Assembly: GCF_021916785.1 (NCBI RefSeq)
Contig: NZ_JAKCFC010000003.1
Span: 62,001 to 126,000 of the forward strand
DNA length: 64,000 bases
From: Mycolicibacterium lacusdiani
GTDB lineage: Bacteria; Actinomycetota; Actinomycetes; Mycobacteriales; Mycobacteriaceae
Direction of reading: 5' to 3'
Part shown: positions 8,639-16,718 of the stretch, piece after piece
Layout of the letters: the number at the start of each line of letters is the position of its first letter
Position numbering within the stretch: position 1 is the stretch's first letter
Translations under genes and position numbers: made by a program
The notes under the pieces: generated by a model
What the model was told of the DNA's origin: nothing
The model's database searches: none
The model's input: only the letters and a program-made list of their open reading frames with translations

Positions 8639-10276
8639 GTGACTCCTCAGCCGTCACACCCCGTGACCGCGTCGCCGAGACGCGGCAGGCCCGGATGTTG
8701 GTTGCTGGTCGCGATCGTCGCCGTGAGCCTGCTGGTCGCCTCCGATCTCAGGATGCGACCGGACCCTCGGGCCCACACGATCGACGGACCGTTCGCACTG
8801 CTGCTCGCAGCGTCGACCGATCTCGGTCCCGCACGTGGTGACCACGTTCAGCTGACCGCCACGCTCCGCCGGGCCGTACAGCCCCTCGCGCTCACCGAAT
8901 GGGCTGCCGGACACGAACTCTCGGTTCAATGGCGACCCGGCGACGGCTGGGCCGTACTCGAGGGATCGCCGACCGCGGTGGCAGCGGCCTTCGCCGTCGA
9001 GGTGCACGACTACCGCGGCAAGCGGGGCCAGGAGTTCTACGCCTCCCCGCAGCAACCGCAGGTGCCGGCATCCCTTCGTCACGAGGTGGCCGAACTCGGC
9101 CGGATCCTGAGCTACATGCCGCACAGTATGTCTCGACCGGACCTGCCGCTCGACGTGCCCGACCGCGGGCTCGACCCCACCGCGCTACTCAACACCTACA
9201 ACGTCACCCCACTGGCCCGCGCCGGATTCACCGGCAAGGGCCAGACGATCGTGATCTTCGCGTTCGACGGCTTCGCCCAGACCGACCTCGACACGTTCAC
9301 CTCGACGTTCGGGCTCCCGTCGTTCACCCCCGTCGTGGTCGGCGGCCAAGCGGGCAGGCCGCGCGGCGAACTGACGATGGATCTGCAAGTGGCCCACGCC
9401 ATTGCGCCCGACGCGACCAAGGTCGTCGTCAACGCCAGACCCACCGTCGAGGGCGAGGGCGGTTACGTGAAGATCGGCCAGATGCTCGAGCAGACCGACC
9501 GCGACTTCCCCGGTGCCGTCTGGAGCTTCTCCATCGGATGGGGTTGCGACAAACTCCTCACCGCCGCCGATCTGGCGCCGGTGCGCGCAGCGCTGGTGCG
9601 CGCACACGGCAACGGGACGAGTTCGTTCAACGCCAGCGGGGATCTCGCCGGACTGGAGTGCCGCGGCGGCGACGACTGGGACTCACCACCCGGCGCATCC
9701 GACGTCGGATTGGATTCCGTCGCTTCGCTTCCCGAGATGACCAGCGTCGGCGGCACCACGCTGTCGACCGACTCCGACGGCGGCTGGCTCTCGGAGCAGG
9801 CCTGGTTCGACGTGCCACTGTCCCAGGGCACCGGCGGCGGGGTGTCGACGCTGTTCGACGCTCCGCCGTGGCAGCGGGGCATCAACAGCAGCGTCACGCC
9901 GGAACGCAACGACGGCAAGCGCATGACACCGGACATCGCGGCGGTCGCCGATCCGTTCACCGGGGTGAAGATCGTGCTCGACGGCAACCTGGTGGTCGGT
10001 GGCGGGACGTCGCAGTCTGCCCCGATCTGGTCCGGACTGGCCGCCGTGATGAACCAGTACCTGCTCGCCAACGGCGGCCGCGAGATCGGCGACGCGAACC
10101 CCGTGCTGTACCGCATCGCCGCGGGAGCACCGCTGCCCGCCTTCCGCGACGTGACCCTCGGCGGCAACGCCGTCGACACCGCGGGCCCGGGGTACGACCT
10201 CGTCAGTGGGCTGGGCACCCCTGACGTCGACAACCTGGTCCGCAACATCCTCATCCTCCAAAGGGCAACCCGATGA
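8639..10276 (+). CDS. S53 family (sedolisin) serine-carboxyl protease, membrane-anchored or secreted
   Basis: This 545-residue protease has an N-terminal signal or anchor segment (about residues 20-38), a pro-kumamolisin-like prodomain (about 45-165) and an S53 catalytic domain. The catalytic set is visible: E244 and D248 in GELTMDLQVAHA, oxyanion D335 in ASGDLAG, and nucleophile S458 in GGGTSQSAP. The C-terminal GPGYDLVSGLGTPD element resembles the calcium site of the family. These enzymes usually work at acidic pH outside the cytoplasm. The GTG at 8639 is the only start that retains the membrane segment, but no strong ribosome site precedes it. It overlaps the next gene by ATGA and heads a three-gene operon. 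Confidence 0.9.
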   Translation: MTPQPSHPVTASPRRGRPGCWLLVAIVAVSLLVASDLRMRPDPRAHTIDGPFALLLAASTDLGPARGDHVQLTATLRRAVQPLALTEWAAGHELSVQWRPGDGWAVLEGSPTAVAAAFAVEVHDYRGKRGQEFYASPQQPQVPASLRHEVAELGRILSYMPHSMSRPDLPLDVPDRGLDPTALLNTYNVTPLARAGFTGKGQTIVIFAFDGFAQTDLDTFTSTFGLPSFTPVVVGGQAGRPRGELTMDLQVAHAIAPDATKVVVNARPTVEGEGGYVKIGQMLEQTDRDFPGAVWSFSIGWGCDKLLTAADLAPVRAALVRAHGNGTSSFNASGDLAGLECRGGDDWDSPPGASDVGLDSVASLPEMTSVGGTTLSTDSDGGWLSEQAWFDVPLSQGTGGGVSTLFDAPPWQRGINSSVTPERNDGKRMTPDIAAVADPFTGVKIVLDGNLVVGGGTSQSAPIWSGLAAVMNQYLLANGGREIGDANPVLYRIAAGAPLPAFRDVTLGGNAVDTAGPGYDLVSGLGTPDVDNLVRNILILQRATR

Positions 10277-11499
10277 GCACAGACGACACCGACGTCCCGA
10301 CGAGCGGCGACGAACGCCCCACGATGGAGTGCTCGGTCTGCCAGACCGACGTCCCCGCGGGCGACTTCTGCGGGCTCTGCGGGTGCCACCTCGAGGAGCA
10401 ACCCGGCAACGGCCCGGAATGGCTGCGCATCAGAGCATTCAGCGCCTCCCCGGGCGAGCACCTGCTGACACCGAACATCGTCAGCTCCCTGTTCCCCCAC
10501 CTGGCCTCGGGATCCCGCACGCCGTTCCTGCTTGGACTGGGCCTGCTCCTGGCCGCGCTGATTGCCGCGACGCTGTTCCGCCTGCCCGCCGCGCTCATCA
10601 CCGTGTCGTCGTTGGGCCTACCGCTGCTGTTCCTGATCTACCTGCAGGAAGCCAACGTCTACCGCGACATCTCCTCGGCGACGCTGGTGGCCACCGCGGC
10701 ACTGGGCATCGGCATCGGCGTCGGCTGGGTGCTGCTGACCGGCGAGATGGTCTCGAACGCCTACGACGTCCCCCTCGGTGCCGGTGTGGCCGCGTCCCGA
10801 CTACTTCGAGACGGACTGGGCGTTCCCATCGGCGGCATGCTGCTGATGATCGTCCCCGCGCTGATCGTCCGGCTCGCACGCCCAGGCACCCGGGAGGCGT
10901 TGGATGGCTTCGCGATAGGCGCCCTGGGAGCGCTCATGTGCACCGGCGCGGCCACGCTCACCAGGCTGTCCCCGCAGTTCACGACCGGCATGGTGGCCCG
11001 CGCCAGACCGATGGACGGCCTGATGGTCGAGGCGGGCATCCGCGGAATCGCGGTGCCGCTGACCGCGGCATGCGTTGGCGGACTCATCGGTGCGGCGCTT
11101 TGGTTCACCAGACCGGCGAACAAGAAGGACCAGCACCGCAACTACGTGCGCCTCGCGCTGTTCCTGATGGGAACCGCGGTCATCGCCCTCTACGGGGGGC
11201 TCGGCCTGATCGACGTCGCCCAGGTGTCCCAATTCGTCCAGCTGGCAGTGCATCTCAGCGTCGCAGCACTGGCGCTGCTGCTGCTACGCGTCGGCCTGCA
11301 CCTTGCGCTGCTGCACGAACAGCACGACGAGATCTTCGACGAGCTGATCCAGTGCCCGCACTGCGGCCACGTCATCCCCGACATGGCGTTCTGCCCGGCC
11401 TGTGGTGCCGCGACACACGCCGCGTCGCGGTCGTCGCGGGCTGCTCGTCGTGAACTACGGCCCGTGCGAATCGAACCCAATGCGGGGACGTCGCCGTGA
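10273..11499 (+). CDS. Polytopic membrane protein with zinc ribbons at both termini
   Basis: The 408-residue protein has an N-terminal four-cysteine ribbon (C20-x2-C23 and C33-x2-C36), roughly seven or eight hydrophobic helices between residues 80 and 342, and a second ribbon near the C-terminus (C361-x2-C364, C374-x2-C377). I recognise no enzymatic motif in the membrane part. Both ribbons are probably cytoplasmic, which fits an even number of helices. The start overlaps the S53 protease stop (ATGA), and its end overlaps the next start (GTGA), so the three proteins should be made together. It could serve as a membrane scaffold, transporter or regulator for the protease; that is inference. Confidence 0.75.
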   Translation: MSTDDTDVPTSGDERPTMECSVCQTDVPAGDFCGLCGCHLEEQPGNGPEWLRIRAFSASPGEHLLTPNIVSSLFPHLASGSRTPFLLGLGLLLAALIAATLFRLPAALITVSSLGLPLLFLIYLQEANVYRDISSATLVATAALGIGIGVGWVLLTGEMVSNAYDVPLGAGVAASRLLRDGLGVPIGGMLLMIVPALIVRLARPGTREALDGFAIGALGALMCTGAATLTRLSPQFTTGMVARARPMDGLMVEAGIRGIAVPLTAACVGGLIGAALWFTRPANKKDQHRNYVRLALFLMGTAVIALYGGLGLIDVAQVSQFVQLAVHLSVAALALLLLRVGLHLALLHEQHDEIFDELIQCPHCGHVIPDMAFCPACGAATHAASRSSRAARRELRPVRIEPNAGTSP

Positions 11500-12215
11500 C
11501 CACCGTCGCCCAGGGCTACTCGTACTACGGCGGCACCTACGAGGTACCCGAACAGCCCAGGCCCTCCCACCGGCACCTCGTCGTCGTGTGGGTACTGGCC
11601 ATCGCCGTGATCGCTGGCGGCCTCGTCGCGATGTCCGGGGCGATCCAACAGCCGGCGGCCCGCTACGTCTGCCCGCCCGACTGCGGGACCCCGCCGATCG
11701 GCGACCCGGTGACGATCAACCCGCGATTCACCGCCGCAGACGGCTCGTTCAGCGTCGCCTACCCGGCGCAGGGCTCCGCCTACGACGTGAAGATGGAACC
11801 CGACGGCATCAACGCCGATCTGCTGGTCGGCGACGGCGGCACGCTGCAACTGTTCAGCGAGCCGGCGCGGGGCCGCGCACCACGCGACATCGCCTACGAG
11901 TTGGTGCTCGAGTCGATTCCCGACATCAAGACGGCCTACGAGATCCCCAACGCGATGGTCGGCTACCAGCCCGGCTTCGGCGTCGCGGTGGATTGCTGGC
12001 CGCAGGGCATGGCCACGAGCTACACCCGGATGCGGGTGCTGATCATGGTGGCGGTGAAGAACGATCTGGCCCTGGTCGCCGCCGCGCTCGGGCCGTACCA
12101 CGCGTTCGGCCCCGAGTTCGGCTCCGGCAAGCCCTCGGCCGCCAATCTCCAGATCGCGTTGGACATGGGCAAGTACGTCAACAGCTTCACCTGGCGCGGC
12201 GACCCCTCGCGCTGA
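11496..12215 (+). CDS. Single-pass membrane protein with extracytoplasmic domain, third gene of the S53 operon
   Basis: The 239-residue product has a short cytoplasmic head, one transmembrane helix (about residues 27-47) and an external domain of about 190 residues that opens with CPPDCG. The external part is predicted mixed alpha/beta, with the segment RFTAADGSFSVAYP resembling other mycobacterial exported proteins of unknown function. I do not recognise a named domain. GTG at 11496 overlaps the preceding stop. Its position suggests it is a partner or substrate of the S53 protease. A strong inverted repeat 20 bp after the stop probably ends the operon. Confidence 0.75.
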   Translation: MTTVAQGYSYYGGTYEVPEQPRPSHRHLVVVWVLAIAVIAGGLVAMSGAIQQPAARYVCPPDCGTPPIGDPVTINPRFTAADGSFSVAYPAQGSAYDVKMEPDGINADLLVGDGGTLQLFSEPARGRAPRDIAYELVLESIPDIKTAYEIPNAMVGYQPGFGVAVDCWPQGMATSYTRMRVLIMVAVKNDLALVAAALGPYHAFGPEFGSGKPSAANLQIALDMGKYVNSFTWRGDPSR

Positions 12216-12234
12216 GCGGCCCGGCCCGCTGCTG

Positions 12235-12297
12235 CGCCGAACTGGAGAGTCACGTCGTGATTCCCGGCGCGCAGCGACGTGACTCTCCAGTTCGGCG
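12235..12297. repeat. Long perfect inverted repeat, possible terminator
   Basis: Two 23-bp arms (12235-12257 and 12275-12297) are perfectly complementary around a 17-nt loop. There is no T tract, so factor-independent termination would be atypical, but the position just after the S53 operon fits a transcript end. The right arm ends in GTTCGGC, like the related hairpin at 21138-21195. Confidence 0.75.
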
Positions 12298-12322
12298 GAG
12301 TGACCGCCGCCGCACAATGCCA

Positions 12323-12350
12323 AATGGTGACATTGACCAATGTCACCATT
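12323..12350. promoter_or_regulatory. 28-bp dyad operator upstream of the esterase-monooxygenase cluster
   Basis: AATGGTGACATT-GACC-AATGTCACCATT has perfect 12-bp arms. TTGACC at 12333-12338, 17 bp, then TGTACT at 12356-12361 is a plausible promoter, placing the dyad over the -35 region. The cluster it precedes ends with a MerR-family gene, the likeliest binder, although TetR-type binding is equally compatible. Confidence 0.75.
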
Positions 12351-12391
12351 GATGGTGTACTCGTCGGACGGTTCGACCAATGGAGGTCCGA

Positions 12392-13399
12392 ATGCCCGCC
12401 ACACCGAGCGCGAGCGATCCCGACATACCCATCCGCGGTTCGTTGCGCTCCCGCGGCGCCGCGAAGGTCAGCGGCCTGACGCTCCGCCAGATCAGCGCGG
12501 TGCTGCCACCCGAGCGCGCCTGGGGATTGTGGACCTCGCGCCAGATCGTCGCGCGGATCATGGATGCCTTCGGGCCGTCCCTGGCCGGCACCCGCGTCAC
12601 CCCGGTCGACGTGCGGCTGGCCGACGGCAGGCGCGTGGTCGGCGAATGGGTCCGCGGCGCAGGCGTCGGTGACGCAGAGGAATCCACCCGGGCCATCTAC
12701 TTCCTGCACGGCAGCGGGTTCGCGCTGTGCTCGCCGCGTACCCACCGCCGCCTCACCGCGTGGCTGTCCAGGCTCACCGGACTGCCGGTGTTCTGCGTCG
12801 ACTACCGCCTGGCACCCAAGCACCGCTTCCCCGCCGCGGCCGTCGACGTCCGCGCCGGGTGGGATTGGTTGTGTGACGAGCAGGGTTTCGACCCGGCCCA
12901 GACCTTGATCGCGGGCGACTCCGCGGGCGGCCACCTCGCCGTCGACCTCCTGCTGCAGCCCGACGTGGCGCACCCGGCGGGCGTCGCACTGTTCTCACCC
13001 CTGATCGACCTCACCTTCGGGCTGTCCCGTACGCGCGAGGAACTGCGCCGCGACCCGGCGATTCGTGCCGTCGACGCGGCCAAGCTGGTCGGCTTGTATT
13101 GCGCCGGAACTGATCTCACCGACCCGCGGCTCACGCTCGACGTCGCGGCCGGACGGACACTGCCGCCGACGCTGATCCAGGCCGGCGGTGGCGAGATGCT
13201 CGTCGCCGACGCGCGCAGGCTCGCCGCGGACGTCGCTGCCGCGGGAGGCGACTGCACGCTCGAGGTGTGGCCCGACCAGGTCCACGTGTTCCAGGCGCTG
13301 CCCCGGCTCACCCCCGAGGCCGCCCCGGCGATGCGCCGCGTCGCGGCGTTCGTCGCCGAATCGTGGGCCGACTCGAGCATGGAGCGGGCCGCCGGATGA
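12392..13399 (+). CDS. Alpha/beta hydrolase of the hormone-sensitive lipase family (LipN/LipR type)
   Basis: This 335-residue cytosolic esterase has the HSL-family oxyanion motif HGSGF at residues 106-110 (usually HGGGF) and the nucleophile elbow GDSAGG with S177. The catalytic histidine is in WPDQVHVFQ near the end. The ATG at 12392 follows GGAGG by 5 nt; an ATG at 12380 overlaps that ribosome site and is unlikely. It is the first gene of a five-gene, head-to-tail cluster and overlaps the SDR gene by ATGA. It probably hydrolyses an ester formed or imported in the pathway, for instance the ester product of the Baeyer-Villiger type enzyme encoded downstream. Confidence 0.88.
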   Translation: MPATPSASDPDIPIRGSLRSRGAAKVSGLTLRQISAVLPPERAWGLWTSRQIVARIMDAFGPSLAGTRVTPVDVRLADGRRVVGEWVRGAGVGDAEESTRAIYFLHGSGFALCSPRTHRRLTAWLSRLTGLPVFCVDYRLAPKHRFPAAAVDVRAGWDWLCDEQGFDPAQTLIAGDSAGGHLAVDLLLQPDVAHPAGVALFSPLIDLTFGLSRTREELRRDPAIRAVDAAKLVGLYCAGTDLTDPRLTLDVAAGRTLPPTLIQAGGGEMLVADARRLAADVAAAGGDCTLEVWPDQVHVFQALPRLTPEAAPAMRRVAAFVAESWADSSMERAAG

Positions 13400-14241
13400 A
13401 CGTCTTCGGACGCGGAGGCCCCAAGCGCACCGTCGGAGCCGACGCCGTCATCACCGGCGCGGGCAGCGGCATCGGCGCCGCCTTCGCCCTCGAACTGGCC
13501 CGCCGCGGCGGCCGCGTGGTATGCAGTGACCTCGACGAGATCACCGCCGCCGCAACGGCCAAGGCCATCATCGACGCAGGCGGCTCGGCCACCTCCGTGC
13601 GGTGCGATGTCTCCCAGATCGACGACGTCACCGCACTCGCCGCACATGCGACCGACTGGTTCGGCGGGGCGCCATCGCTCGTCGTCAACAACGCAGGCGT
13701 CGGCGCGGGCGGCACGCCCATCGGCGAGGCGACCCTCGACGACTGGAACTGGGTGCTCGGCATCAACCTGTGGGGACCGATCCACGGCTGCCACGTCTTC
13801 GCACCGATCCTGCGTGCCGACGATTCCCGGCGACCGCGCGGCATCATCAACGTCGCCTCCGCGGCCGCGTTCGGCGCCGCACCCGGCATGGCCGCCTACA
13901 ACGTCAGCAAGGCAGGCGTGCTGTCCCTGTCGGAGACGCTTGCCGCCGAACTGTCCGGCACCGGGATCGGCGTCACCGCGCTGTGCCCGACGTTCGTCAA
14001 GACCGGCATCGTCGAATCAGGCCGCATCACAGCCCAATCCACCCAGCTGGCCGACCGGTTGATGCGCCTGACCGGCTTCAGTCCCGAGCGGGTCGCCCGC
14101 ACGTGCCTGGACACCCACGACCGCGGCGGCCTCTACTGCATGCCGCAGCCCGACGCCAGGATCGGCTGGGGCATCAAGCGATTCACCCCGACGGTGTACA
14201 CCCGTGCCGTCGGACTGACCACCCGCGTGACGACTTCCTAG
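13396..14241 (+). CDS. Short-chain dehydrogenase/reductase
   Basis: The 281-residue classical SDR has the NAD(P) motif TGAGSGIG at 20-27, NNAG in the middle, the active-site tyrosine/lysine pair Y168/K172 in YNVSK, and an upstream serine in NVASAAA. The ATG at 13396 overlaps the esterase stop. The acidic residue after strand 2 (SDLD) favours NAD over NADP. In this cluster it could interconvert an alcohol and the ketone used by the monooxygenase. The C-terminal tail is basic and may contact the membrane. Confidence 0.9.
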   Translation: MNVFGRGGPKRTVGADAVITGAGSGIGAAFALELARRGGRVVCSDLDEITAAATAKAIIDAGGSATSVRCDVSQIDDVTALAAHATDWFGGAPSLVVNNAGVGAGGTPIGEATLDDWNWVLGINLWGPIHGCHVFAPILRADDSRRPRGIINVASAAAFGAAPGMAAYNVSKAGVLSLSETLAAELSGTGIGVTALCPTFVKTGIVESGRITAQSTQLADRLMRLTGFSPERVARTCLDTHDRGGLYCMPQPDARIGWGIKRFTPTVYTRAVGLTTRVTTS

Positions 14242-14250
14242 GAGGCCCTG

Positions 14251-15171
14251 ATGGCTATCGACATGGACATGATGTTGGCGAAGATCAAGGACAGGCAGTG
14301 GGCGCTGGCCGACATCGACTGGGACGCACCCGGCGCCGAGACCATCAGCGACGAGTTCCGGCCCAAGCTCAAGGCCTTCATGGCCGACCTCTGCTGGATC
14401 GAGAACGTGGGTGCACGCGGGTTCGCCGCACTCGCCAAGAAGGCGCCGACGCCGACGCTGGCCGAGATCTACCGCTACTTTCACGCCGAGGAGCAGCGGC
14501 ACGCCAATGCCGAACTCGCGCTGATGAAGCGGTGGGGCATGCTGGACGACGGCGAGATGCCGGAACCGAACGTCAACATCCGGCTGGCCATCCAGTGGCT
14601 GGACCGCTATGCCGACGACATGTCACTGTCCGTGCTCGGCACCGTGATCCCCATGCTGGAGGTGGCGCTCGACGGCGCGCTGCTCAAGTTCCTGCTCGAC
14701 GAGGTCCACGATCCCGTCTGTCATCAGGTGTTCGAGAAGATCAACAACGACGAATCCCGCCACATCGCAGTGGACTTCGAGGTACTCAACCTCATCGGCC
14801 ACGCGAAGGCGCGCAAGCTCGCCGTCGACTTCGTCGGCAGCTTCGCCACTCCCGGCCTGATCATCGGGATGATCATGTACGTGCCGCTGCTCAACCGGAT
14901 GCGGAACAACATCGTCGACATGGGTCTGGAACCCGAACGGCTCTACAAGGCGATGATGCGGTTCAAGGACCTCGGTGGGCGCGCCGAGTACACCTGGCGT
15001 GTACCGACTTATCAGATGCTCAAGCTCCACGCACGCATGGTGGTCAAACCCGACAACCCCTACCACTGGATCGCCAACCCCATGGTGTGGGCCTCGGATC
15101 GCTACCCCAAGAAGCTCTTGAGCCCCATCCCGTCATGGTTCAAGGAACTCACCCACGAGCCGGCGGCCTGA
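14251..15171 (+). CDS. Ferritin-like diiron protein (often labelled metal-dependent hydrolase, PF10118-like)
   Basis: This 306-residue helical protein resembles the PF10118 group commonly annotated as metal-dependent hydrolase. The sequence itself shows the four-helix diiron pattern: E51 in WIENVG, E81-x-x-H84 in EEQRH, E137 in MLEVAL and E168-x-x-H171 in DESRH. That arrangement is typical of diiron oxygenases and oxidases rather than hydrolases. GGAGG with 5-nt spacing precedes the ATG, and the SDR stop is 9 nt upstream. It lies next to a flavin monooxygenase, so an oxygenase, desaturase-like or electron-transfer role in the same pathway is plausible. The substrate is unknown. Confidence 0.82.
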   Translation: MAIDMDMMLAKIKDRQWALADIDWDAPGAETISDEFRPKLKAFMADLCWIENVGARGFAALAKKAPTPTLAEIYRYFHAEEQRHANAELALMKRWGMLDDGEMPEPNVNIRLAIQWLDRYADDMSLSVLGTVIPMLEVALDGALLKFLLDEVHDPVCHQVFEKINNDESRHIAVDFEVLNLIGHAKARKLAVDFVGSFATPGLIIGMIMYVPLLNRMRNNIVDMGLEPERLYKAMMRFKDLGGRAEYTWRVPTYQMLKLHARMVVKPDNPYHWIANPMVWASDRYPKKLLSPIPSWFKELTHEPAA

Positions 15172-15172
15172 C

Positions 15173-16717
15173 GTGGCGACACGGGGCTCCACCGGGATCC
15201 ACGACACGCTCATCGTCGGTAGCGGCTTCTCCGGCATCGGCGCGGCGATCAAGCTGACTCAGGCGGGCGTCGACGACCTCGTGATCGTCGAGCGCGAGCA
15301 CCGCGTGGGCGGTACCTGGCGGGACAACACGTATCCCGGTGCAGCGTGCGACATCCCGTCGCTGCTCTACTCGTTCTCGTTCGTGCCGAACCCGACGTGG
15401 TCGCGGGCCTACTCCCCCGCCGAGGAGATCCAACGGCACATCGAGGACATGGTCGACCAGTTCGACCTCCGGCGCCGCATACACTTCGGCGTCGAGGTCA
15501 ACGGCCTCGAGTTCGACGAGGACCTCGGCATCTGGGACGTCCGGACCACCGGCGGGCAGACCTACCGCGCCCGCACCGTCGTGCTCGCATCCGGGCCGCT
15601 GCCCGACCACGACTGGCCCGACATCCGTGGGCTCGACACCTACGAGGGCACCAAGATCCACAGCGCCCGCTGGGACCACGACTACGACTTCACCGGCAAG
15701 CGGGTCGCCGTGATCGGCACCGGCGCCAGTGCGGTGCAGATCGTGCCCGAACTCGTGAAGCAGGCCGACTTCGTCAAGGTCTTCCAACGCACCCCGGGCT
15801 GGGTGATGCCGCGCCTGGACCTCGCGACACCCGCCACGGCGCAGAGCGTGTTCGCCAAGGTCCCTGCCGTGCAACGCATTGCGAGGGGTGCGCTGTACTG
15901 GGGACACGAGGCCAGCGCGACCGCACTGGTGTGGAACTCGCCGCTCACCGGCGTGGTCAAGCGGATCAGCAAGGCGCACCTGAAACGGCAGGTTCAGGAC
16001 CCGTGGCTACGTCGCCAACTCACGCCCGACTTCACCCCCGGGTGCAAGCGGATCCTGATCTCCAACGACTACTACCCCGCGTTGCAACGCGACAACTGCA
16101 AGCTGATCGACTGGCCGATCGCCACGATCAGCCCCGTCGGCATCCGCACCAGCGACGGCATCGAGCACCACCTCGACGCCATCGTCTTCGCCACGGGGTA
16201 CGACGTCCACCTCACCGGTCCGCCATACCCGGTGACCGGCCGCGGCGGCCGCACGATGGCGCAGGACTGGGCGGGTGGCGCGCAGGCCTACAAGAGCATC
16301 AACGCCCACGGCTACCCGAACCTGTTCCTGATGACCGGCCCGAACTCCGGGCCGGGCCACAATTCGCTGCTCGTGTTCGTCGAAGGCCAGATCGACTACG
16401 CCGTCGCAGGCATCACCAGGATCCTGCGCGACGACCTGCGCTTCCTCGACGTCAGGGAGGACGTGCAGCGCAGGCACAACGAGGTCATCCAGCGCCGGCT
16501 GACGAAGACGACGTGGATGAGCGGGTGCAGCAGTTGGTACCTGACACCCGACGGGTTCAACGCCTCGATGTACCCGGGATTCGCTACGCAGTATCTTCGA
16601 CAGATGCGTGACTTCCGGTTCGGCGACTACGACGCGGTGCCGCGGGACGCGGCGAGTCCCGCACCCGGCGACGTGCGCGCCCGCCGATCCGGTGGAGCAG
16701 TCATGTCATCTGCCTGA
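15173..16717 (+). CDS. FAD-dependent Baeyer-Villiger type monooxygenase
   Basis: The 514-residue flavoprotein has an N-terminal FAD motif GSGFSGIG, a second NADPH Rossmann motif GTGASAVQ, and between them YEGTKIHSARWD, which fits the FxGxxxHxxxW fingerprint of Baeyer-Villiger and related class B monooxygenases. Such enzymes insert oxygen next to ketones or oxidise soft heteroatoms (EthA is a relative). The GTG at 15173 starts one base after the diiron gene stop. The product ends one base before the MerR gene starts. Cluster context suggests ketone to ester conversion followed by esterase cleavage; the real substrate cannot be told. Confidence 0.9.
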   Translation: MATRGSTGIHDTLIVGSGFSGIGAAIKLTQAGVDDLVIVEREHRVGGTWRDNTYPGAACDIPSLLYSFSFVPNPTWSRAYSPAEEIQRHIEDMVDQFDLRRRIHFGVEVNGLEFDEDLGIWDVRTTGGQTYRARTVVLASGPLPDHDWPDIRGLDTYEGTKIHSARWDHDYDFTGKRVAVIGTGASAVQIVPELVKQADFVKVFQRTPGWVMPRLDLATPATAQSVFAKVPAVQRIARGALYWGHEASATALVWNSPLTGVVKRISKAHLKRQVQDPWLRRQLTPDFTPGCKRILISNDYYPALQRDNCKLIDWPIATISPVGIRTSDGIEHHLDAIVFATGYDVHLTGPPYPVTGRGGRTMAQDWAGGAQAYKSINAHGYPNLFLMTGPNSGPGHNSLLVFVEGQIDYAVAGITRILRDDLRFLDVREDVQRRHNEVIQRRLTKTTWMSGCSSWYLTPDGFNASMYPGFATQYLRQMRDFRFGDYDAVPRDAASPAPGDVRARRSGGAVMSSA

Positions 16718-16718
16718 C

